In this document: piece after piece, positions 56,206 through 64,000 of the stretch
How positions within the stretch are numbered: position 1 is the stretch's first letter
Layout: each line of letters starts with the position of its first letter
Assembly (NCBI GenBank): GCA_019925795.1
Contig: CM034310.1
Span: 20,542,764-20,606,763 of the forward strand
Direction of reading: 5' to 3'
From: Dendrobium chrysotoxum
Lineage: Eukaryota; Streptophyta; Magnoliopsida; Asparagales; Orchidaceae
Length of the DNA stretch: 64,000 bases
Position numbers and translations under genes: made by a program
Notes under the pieces: generated by a model
Database searches by the model: none
Seen by the model: only the letters and a program-made list of their open reading frames with translations
What the model was told of the DNA's origin: nothing

Positions 56206-58163
56206 AAAAGTTCAAGAGAGGTTGTTATACCTAGTTGAACTGCCCTAGGCACACCAAGAGGGGGGGGGGGTGAATTGTTGTTTTAAAAATTTCCCCCTTT
56301 TCTTATTTAAGGACAAATTTGCCAACACTATTTTCATAGGTAATCTAGTTTTTATTTTAAATAATAACTCACAAGAAAGAAATATTTTAATTTTTAGATT
56401 TTAAGCAAAAACTTGCAAATGTAATTTTTTTGTCTTTTTCTTTTTGACCTAATAGCAAGATATTAGATTTATGCCACTTAAAAATCACAGATCACATATT
56501 TGCAATAATTAAACATGAAATAAAAATGTAGAAATGTAAATTAAAAATAAGAACAAACACACCCAAAATTCCATAGTGGTTCGGTCAAACATTAACCTAC
56601 GTCTACTCCTTAGAGTCCTCCTCTTTGTGTATTGCACTAAACCTTTAGTGTCTCTCCTTTAGCTCTCATAGCAAGGTGAAGAAGCTCTTACAAAATCACT
56701 TTCACCCTTCCACAGCGCGGCTGAGAACCTAAATCCTTTCCACCCTCCTATTGAGGAAGAGAACTTAGAATCCTTTTCAGCCTCCTGGTGAGGCAGAGAA
56801 CCAAGGATATTTTTCACCATCCTGGTGAGACAGAGAATCCAGAATCCTTTTCACCCTCATGGTGAGGCTGGAATCCTTTTCACCCTCTTAGTGAGGTAGA
56901 GAACCTGGAATTTTTTTCACCCTTCTGGTGAGGTAAAGAACATGGATCTTTTTCCTTGTAGACTTTCTCCCCAAAGCTACCCAAGAGAATAGCAAAGATA
57001 CTTGGAGGAACCAAGGCAAAAGCTTACCTGGAGAAATTGTGTGAATCCCCTCATACTTCTTCACCCTCACACACAACTTCTCCTTATCCCTCTCCAAGTT
57101 CTAAGACCTCTCAAGGGACTCTCATAAAACTCTCACAACAGCCAAAGACTTCTTCAAAGTCTAATAAGAGTATTTGAATATGGGGCTTTCAAAAAATCCA
57201 ATTTTTTTAATTCTATTATTTCTATTCATACATTATAATCTAGGTTCATATAGTATGGTTAGGTCAAAAAACTATTTCATCTAGTATGGCTTATATAATT
57301 ATAGTACGTATGTTCAAACTTTGTATACTGACTGCACCATACGATTATTGGATCGTACATTATGATTAGTTCATTCATTTAAGATTGTACATGATGAACT
57401 CTAGGATGATTGAAAATCAACTCTGCCCAATCTTCCAAAGAATCTATATCATATAGTACAATTAATTCAAAAATTAAAATTTTATCTAAGATGATCCCTG
57501 GGATGACGGTTATTCATCTGTCTCAATCATCCAATATGATCTATATCATACTGTAAGATCTATCATATTTATTAAACCTTGATTTGATTGACTAATCATG
57601 AGAATTAATTTAGGTAATATTTTAAATATTATATAATATGAATGAGTTCGTACAGTGCGATATGTTTAAAATTTAAATATTAAAATACTTATGTAAATCT
57701 GATTAGTGGCTTAAACTGATCATAATGTATAATCTGGTTTGTATAGTACGATTAGTTAAGAAACCCTGAATTACTCAATTAGTAATTTTAATTGATTTTC
57801 TAATTAATTAATTATACAGTATGAACTAGTTTGTAAGGTATGATTAGTTTAAAAATATGAAATTCATTTTCTCACACCCCCATGTATGTGTGTGTGCACG
57901 GTCTCCAAGTTAGTATACCCCTTTACATGACTTTGACTCAAGAAATACAAAATAAAAATAAAAAAATTACAGTCACTTGTAAAACATCATCCTATTCTAT
58001 CAAGTCTTGTGCCTTGAATCTTTATTGAATGGTGTATAATTTTCCTGAAATGTTAGTACACATAAGAGCAAATATGCAATAAAAATATTAGGGGAAACAA
58101 AGAGACAATCAATAATATTTTTTTATCATAAAAATCATAAGCTCGAGATCCCAGATTGCAACA
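56206..58163 (-). repeat. Complete LTR of element E (1958 bp)
   Basis: Complement runs from TGTTGCAATCTGGG at 58163 to a decayed CTTTTA at 56206. It has seven leader units (56690-56960), most with perfect TCACC/GGTGA stems around AGGAT, ATGAG or AGAAG, and one TCACT/GGTGA around AAGAG. A run of 11 G lies at 56260-56270. Palindrome pairs are at 57200-57850, including ATCATAATGTACGAT and ATCGTATGGTGCAGT separated by 6 nt. Confidence 0.87.
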
Positions 58164-58184
58164 CGCCTCCCCCTCTATGATACT
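58164..58184 (-). other. Polypurine tract-like sequence on the outer side of the element E LTR
   Basis: Complement reads ATCATAGAGGGGGAGGCG directly before the LTR start, like the ATCATC + purine tract before a 3' LTR in A and B. A 5' LTR should not have this. It suggests the LTR was once the 3' LTR of another element whose body is gone. Confidence 0.45.
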
Positions 58185-59886
58185 TTAGAGAAATTATCCC
58201 TCATAAGGTACATAACGTCGAAGAGCTCAAAATTTTTTATGCACTTCCTTTAAGTGAAAACACTAGACTAGAGAGTTTATTCTACAAATCTAGAGAACAT
58301 CAATAAAAGAATTTTGACTGGCTTATCGAGCTTATTGCCTCTAGAGAGATAGTTCCTATAAGGATGCCTAGATACTATCTAAGAAGAGTTGGAAAGTTAA
58401 CATAGAAATAAACAATTTATATTGGTATCATTAAGCAACAAACCTGATTATTTTTTAAGATATTATATCAGAGAAGTCCTCTTACATCACAAAAAAGTGA
58501 TGCCCTTATAGGAAGGGGCCTCAGATTTAATATATAAAAGTACCCTTGAAAGGAGATTTGCTGTGCAGTAATGGATAGGAGAGTTAAATCCGATGACAGT
58601 AGTGAAAAAGAGCTCTATGAAATTAACTTTTTAAATGACAGCCCCTTAAAAGCTAAAGTAGCACCAGAAGAGCTTGAAGATGGTGGACATGCTACTATAA
58701 TGGATGAGCTAAAAGAAGATAATTTGGAAACTGAAAAAGATCCTGGTCATACCTTCATCAGTGCTCCTCTCCCTGAGGATGAAGTTTAATAAATAAAAGA
58801 GCTCTTTTATGAATTTAGGGATTGCTTTGCCTAAATATATACTGAGATGCATGGCTTATTCCCTTATGCGGTAGTTCATAGATTTGCTATTAAATTAGAT
58901 GTAGTGCCTGTCAAGCAAGCTCCATGGTGAATGAGAATGGAGACCGAAGAGCAAGTGATTACAAAACAAAGAAGCTAGTAGATACAAGCTTTATTCGGGA
59001 AGAGAAATAAGTTGATTGAATTACTAACATTATTCTCATAATAAAGAAGAATGGATAGATTCGTATATGTATCAACTTTTGAAGCCTCAATAAGGGGTGT
59101 TTGAAAGATGACTTTCTAATCCTAACATCAACGTTACTAGTTTATAATACCTCTAACTATGATATGTTCTCCCTTATGGACGGATACTTGGGATATAATC
59201 AGATCAAAATGGCTCCTAAAGAAGAGAAACACATATCATTCAGAATGCCTATTGGTATACATTATTATACGTCATGCCATTTAGTTTAAAAAATACAGTT
59301 CCTACCTATCAGGGGGCTATAATGTGTATCTTTAATAAGTTAAATCATCAGAAAGTCGAATGCTACATAGATGACTATGTTGTTAAGAGCATGGACATAA
59401 ATGATCACCTAAATGACTTGAGAAATATATTTGAGAGGATCAGGAGATGTGATTTTAATATGAACCCTCTCGAATGTGCTTTTAGGGTCTCCGTAGAGAT
59501 GTTTCTTAGGTATGTCATCCACCATCGAAAAATCGAGATAAACCCCAATAAAATCAAGTCAATTAAGAAGATTCCATTGCCAAAGAGCCTTTCACAGCTT
59601 CGCCCCTTGCAAGGGAAACTTGCATTTCTTTGATAATTTATATTGAATATGTTAGGAAGGTGCCAACCATTTTAAAAAATGATAAATATAGATGCGCACT
59701 TTAAGTGGGACAGAGAATGCCTAGAAGCTTTTGATAGTATCAAGAGATACCCATTAAGCCCATCTATTATTACAGTGTTAATTCTAGGGAAGCGTCTTAT
59801 CCTATACATTGCAGCAATAGAAGAGTCCCTCAGAGCACTGCTAGCTCAACATAATGAAGAAGACAAAAAAGAATGCCCACCACTAT
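58185..59886 (+). pseudogene. Element G pol: linker, RT and start of RNase H (Tat-clade gypsy)
   Basis: 58185-58570 is unassigned, broken coding sequence. 58571-58789 is an acidic linker with DELKEDNLETEKDPGHTF and ISAPLP, as before RT in Tat elements. RT follows: a CFA-like DCFA block and VPVKQAPW (to 58930), an open piece with MFSLMDGYLGYNQIKMAP (59101-59289), and 59274-59633 with MPFSLKNTVPTYQ, the active site YIDD at 59364-59375, LNDLRNIFERIRR and SLSQLRPLQGKLAF. 59679-59886 begins RNase H (KRLILYIAAIEESLRALLAQ). Frameshifts lie near 59260 and 59640. It is cut by K at 59887. Confidence 0.85.
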
Positions 59887-62564
59887 TGTAATGCCCCAAA
59901 ATCTAAATTGGAAGAATTATTCTTTTAATCTTTTAATAAATAACAACCAGAGCTATCTAATATCATCTAACAGTAATAAATAATAAAAATAAATTCTATA
60001 ATTCAAAGCATTAATATACACATCTGTATTCATTCCCAAAAATTATATACACTATTCAGGATCTATATAATCACATCACAACTACTCTGTCCTGAGTACA
60101 AAGAAAAATAAAAAAGAAACAGAACTTGAAGAATCCTAACTAGACTCGCACTTCTACTCCCCTGCCCTAACCTAAAATCATTTAACCATATATAATGAGC
60201 TAACAAGCCCAACAAGCAACCAAAACCTACAACTAAATTCAAAGCACGATAAAGGAGCAATATGTATGTCAATAGTCAAATCATGGTAGTTACATACATA
60301 TGATCATTGAATCAGTGCAAGAATAATAAAACTTAAATTTAGTAGCAGTAGAATCTGTGAACAGTAAAACACTACGGTACAGCAACTTATAAAATAGTAA
60401 CCCACTACTAGTGACAAATCTATAAATTAATCATATCTCAATAATCGGATAAAACATCAAATTAAAATATCAGTAAAGATTGTCAAAATAATATAAGAAT
60501 GTATATATGCGATCTAGTCCTCCTATACCATGTGCTCAGTATATCACATGCTTAGTATGAGTACATTGAATCAATATTTTCAAATAGTATTGATATCCAG
60601 ATAAGTAATAATAACAATCTAGTGGTAGAAGTAGTAGAATAATGCAATAAAAGTAAATTTAAGTAATATTAATAAATTCTTACAATAATAAGAATAATGC
60701 CTCAAAATATGCATTTCACAAGTCACACTAAACAAGTAAGAAGTCCTGATTATCATGGTGTTTTTCAATGTAAGTAAAATGTTGGCTCAGTAAATAGAGT
60801 CGTCACTCTTTGTCCGCCGTTATAATAATAATCTCCTTATAACTCCCAACCAATGTATCACATAAATTAGTAGAGGATAACACCAAACAACTTTATTTAA
60901 ATGAAAGCCCGTAGGCCCACCATCCTATACTGGTCAGTCAGTTTCCAACTAACGGGTCAACTAGTCTTTACTTATCTTTTACACACACATTATTATCTCA
61001 ACACTATAATAGTAATCTCAATCACATATCCACATTCATTTCTAATATATTGCAATAAATAATGCATAATTGAGTATAATTCAAAAAATTCCAAAATGTT
61101 CTAACAATAGATAATAAAAATCATACTGAAGAAAAATTCACTTTTTTAGAATTTGACTAAATTACCAAATATTGTATAAAATAACACTCTGAAGTTTTTG
61201 TTGAACTAAATCACTATTTTTAAACATCAAATAAATTTTTGAGTAGATAAAAATTGCTTTATTTTAAAATCACCTAGTGAAAAATCTTAAATAAATACTT
61301 AAAATATTCAAAATCTCAATCTCTATAACATGCAAAAGGTTACGCGATGAATGTTTTGCCACAAAATTATTCACAATTTTCGATAACAAAAACATAAATT
61401 TGATAAAAAAAAATGTCAAAAATACAAAATCTTTGAAATCAAAAATAGGATAAAGGATCCTTACAGCGAGACGAGTAAATCACCTAATAGGCTCGACTGA
61501 CGAAAATCGCTCCATGGCCTCCGAATCTAGGTTTTCCTTTTCTCTCTCCTCACACTTCTTTCGTTTTCTCTAAAAAAACTTTTCTGTTGCTGAAATCAAT
61601 AAAGGGAAAAGGATTTTAAAAAAACTTTTGATAATGCTTTTTGATATTTTGAACATAATAATAATATAATATTATATAATTAATTTAATAAGTTTCTTTT
61701 AGTATAAAATTTAAATAAATTATTTAGGACTTCAAAAATTATAGAAAAATATTCATAAAATAAAAAATTTTATTTAAAAAATATCAGTGAAATCGGTTTG
61801 TAAAATGGACACCTCATGGTCCCAAAATCCTCACATGTACAGACATGTGCTAATTTCTTAAGGATTTTTCAACGGTGCCCAAAAATTATGAAAAAAATCG
61901 TGCAAGTAAAATACTACAATAACAATACTATGGAAAAGATAATTTACAATTTGGAGTTATAATAACTCCAAAAAATAATATTTACTTGGGTCCAAATACA
62001 GATTATTATAATCTACCCCACCTTAAGAAAATGTCATCCCCGACATTTCCCTTAAGGATTCGGGTATAAAATCGATAAAAACCAAATCCATCCAATCAAA
62101 TCAAAATCAAATTAAAACTCATCAAAAATTATACAGTAAAATCATATACGACTATCAAAATTAAATCAATATAGTAAAATCATATAAGAATGTATACATG
62201 CTACTAGACCTCCTAAATCACGTGCTCAATATATCACATATTTAATCAATTTATTTTAGTATAAAATTTAAATAAATTATTTTAGGACTTCAAAAATTAC
62301 AAAAAAATATTCATAAAATAAAATATTTTTTTAAAAAAATATCAATGAAATTGGTTTACAAAATGGACACCTAACGGTCCCAAAATTCTGACTTGTACCG
62401 ACAAGTGTTATCTTAAGGATTTTTCATCGGCACCCAAAAATTATGAAACAATTCATGCAAGTAAAATACTACAATAACAATATTATAGCAAAGATGATTT
62501 ATAATTTGGAGTTATAATGACTCCAAAAAAATTATTTACCTGGGTCAAAATACAGATTATTACA
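59887..62564 (-). mobile_element. K: internally deleted Tekay-like gypsy element in RNase H of G
   Basis: Ends are TGTAATGCCCC and GATTATTACA. Flanking 5-mers ACTAT (59882-59886) and ACTAC (62565-62569) form a target duplication with one change, and G RNase H resumes directly after. In the minus reading, a truncated and internally deleted 5' LTR (about 62564-62100) is followed by a short internal remnant. Then comes a purine tract (complement of 62011-62026, preceded by an AAATGTC/GACATTT hairpin around GGGGAT) and a full 3' LTR (62010-59887, 2.1 kb). The LTR end GGGGCATTACA and the hairpin before the polypurine tract are typical of Tekay/Del chromoviruses. No coding domain remains. The open frame at 60063-60272 is incidental. 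Confidence 0.65.
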
Positions 62565-62569
62565 ACTAC

Positions 62570-63729
62570 ATTAGTTAGAGGCTGATTGGAGCAGAGATAT
62601 GTTATTCTCCAATTGAGAAGCACTACATGGCATTAATTTTTGCAGTCTAGAAACTTTTCCAATATATGCTATCTCATAAAATTACTTTAATATCCAAGAT
62701 TGATCCTCTAAAGTTTTTGATGATAAGGCCAATATTGATAATAGCTTAGTCATATGGGCAGTGATACTCCTACAGTTGATATCATGTATGTGCCATAAAA
62801 GGTAGTAAAGGGATAAGTATTGGCATATTTTCTCATTCTGTATTCTATTCATGTAGATTCACAGCTTAATGATAATTTTCCTGATGAGCAAATTATACAT
62901 ATCCAAGAAAAGGATAAATCATAAGTTTGGGAGATGTATTTTGATAGAGCATCATCGATTAAGCCTATTCAATCTCAAAATTTAGCAAAATCCTGAGCTG
63001 GCATCAGTCTCATTTTTATAACACCTAATGGAGGTATAACGGGATATTCGTTCGGTCTTCCTGAATCCCAAACCAATAACGAAGCTGAATATGAGGCTTT
63101 AGTAGTGGGCCTTAAAATTTTTATTTTAATAAGGATTCAAAACCTTCAAAATTTTGGTGATTCACAGCTTGGTATAAATTAAGTATTGGGCATCTACAAA
63201 ACCAGCAAGCTTGAGTTTGCCAACTATTACCAATGAGTTCTTGAGCTGATGAAGAAAGTTTAAATAATTAAATTAGTTTAAGTACATTGAGCTCAGAATA
63301 GCAAGTTAGATTATCTGGCCAAATTGGCCAAGGAAGTGGTAAGTATGAATGGCGAAACTATGCTGATTGTAATCCACACTTGTCAGGTTTTAGAGCTTGC
63401 AATTTTATAATCCCCATAAGTACAGGGGTTAATGAATCTAAGATAGTAGGATGCAACTCTATTTATCCTTAACTCACCAACAAATTATTTTTTAGAACCA
63501 ACCAGATAAACCTTAAACAGTCAAAAGAAGATGTAAATCTAGTAGAGCCTTAGAGTTATAGTGGAACTACTTAGAGGTTAAAGAACAAAATAATTAGAGG
63601 CAGCATTTCATCGACTACTTCAGAGAAAATAAACTCCTAACAAATAAATTTTTATCTACGAAGATCAGGAATAGAGCATTGCAGTATACATTTGTCAACA
63701 ATATGCTGTATCAAAGAACTTTCAATTAG
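62570..63729 (+). pseudogene. Element G pol: end of RNase H and the second (archaeal-type) RNase H
   Basis: 62570-62760 continues RNase H: IGAEICYSPIEKHYMALIFAV, then HKITLISKIDPLKFLM. After a linker, FDRASS (near 62940), LIFITPNGGITGYSFGLPES, NNEAEYEALVVGL and NFGDSQLGIN (to about 63180) form the additional RNase H that marks the Tat clade. Its D, E and D residues are all visible, though frames are broken. 63190-63729 is a degraded spacer towards integrase. Confidence 0.8.
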
Positions 63730-64000
63730 ATGTGGCTATGGTGTTTGGGGACCAAGGAGGCTAATAAGGTGGTAGCAAACATTCATGAGGGACTTTATGG
63801 TGCACACCGATTAGGTCCTAAAATGGCTATCAAGATTAAAAGAATGAGTTACTACTGGCCATCACTAGTGAAAGATTGCATTAATCATGCTATGAAGTGC
63901 CATGAGTATCAAATCAATGGTGATGTTATACATCAACCACCAAATCCATTACACCCTATGGTGGCATCTTAGTTATTTGAACATTGGAGTACATATATAA
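63730..64000 (+). pseudogene. Element G integrase, N-terminal zinc region (runs off the window)
   Basis: The open run 63730-63969 has NIHEGLYGAHRLGPKMA, then RMSYYWPSLVKDCINHAMKCHEYQ and IHQPPNPLHPMVAS. The HHCC histidines are present, but the second cysteine of the CxxC pair is tyrosine (KCHEYQ). The IHQPPxPLHPxVAS segment is characteristic of Tat/Retand integrases. A stop at 63970 precedes FEHWS. The catalytic core lies beyond the window. Confidence 0.85.

Noticed and set aside
60063..60272. 69-codon minus-strand frame with hydrophobic stretch
   Set aside because: Inside the LTR of K; LTRs of this kind are non-coding.

Overview
The window is intergenic, repeat-rich DNA from a flowering-plant nuclear genome. 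No host gene, rRNA or tRNA gene is visible. Nearly all of it is LTR retrotransposons: one young SIRE-type Ty1/copia element, at least four older relatives, one Tat-clade Ty3/gypsy element, a fragment of an Athila/Tat-like gypsy element, a Tekay-like gypsy remnant, a solo LTR and one insertion I could not identify. AT-rich flanks, C-to-T decay in old copies (for example the primer-binding site TGGTATCAGAGC decayed to TAGTATTAGAGT) and repeated nesting fit methylated heterochromatin.

Layout. 1-1504 is AT-rich DNA with no gene; 1505-2004 is an assembly gap of Ns. Element A (+, copia) runs from the gap to 11426, with gag, pol, a long 3' UTR and near-identical LTRs. 11427-14060 is a diverged dispersed repeat. 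Element C (-, copia) is split into 14060-17134, 26813-27568 and 36448-38128. Element B (+, copia, 17135-26812) sits in the first break of C. A solo LTR, H (27569-36447), sits in the second, and H is itself split by insertion J (29131-36060). A Tat-clade gypsy element G (+) begins near 38800. It is interrupted at 40789 by a composite block: copia D (-), an Athila/Tat-like fragment, and copia E (-). G resumes near 58185 with RT and RNase H. It is broken again at 59887-62564 by Tekay-like remnant K, then continues with archaeal-type RNase H and integrase to the window end.

How the parts work together. In the copia family the LTR drives a transcript whose leader carries tandem purine-loop hairpins. 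The tRNA-iMet primer-binding site starts reverse transcription. Gag carries two zinc knuckles, and pol has the order protease, integrase, RT, RNase H. All copies examined share a gag stop codon and a pol frame that starts after an AG in a splice-acceptor-like context. With a conserved GAG|GTATGT upstream, this suggests Gag-Pol is made by splicing.

Most interesting signals: (1) U3 arrays of 15-bp palindromes paired at a fixed 6-nt spacer, kept across LTRs whose sequence has diverged; (2) tandem leader hairpins with covarying stems and an AGGAG-like loop; (3) the candidate gag-pol intron; (4) a hairpin array between pol and the polypurine tract in A and B; (5) an extra ORF in B resembling the putative plant transposon protein domain. 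All are read by eye, with no alignment or database search.
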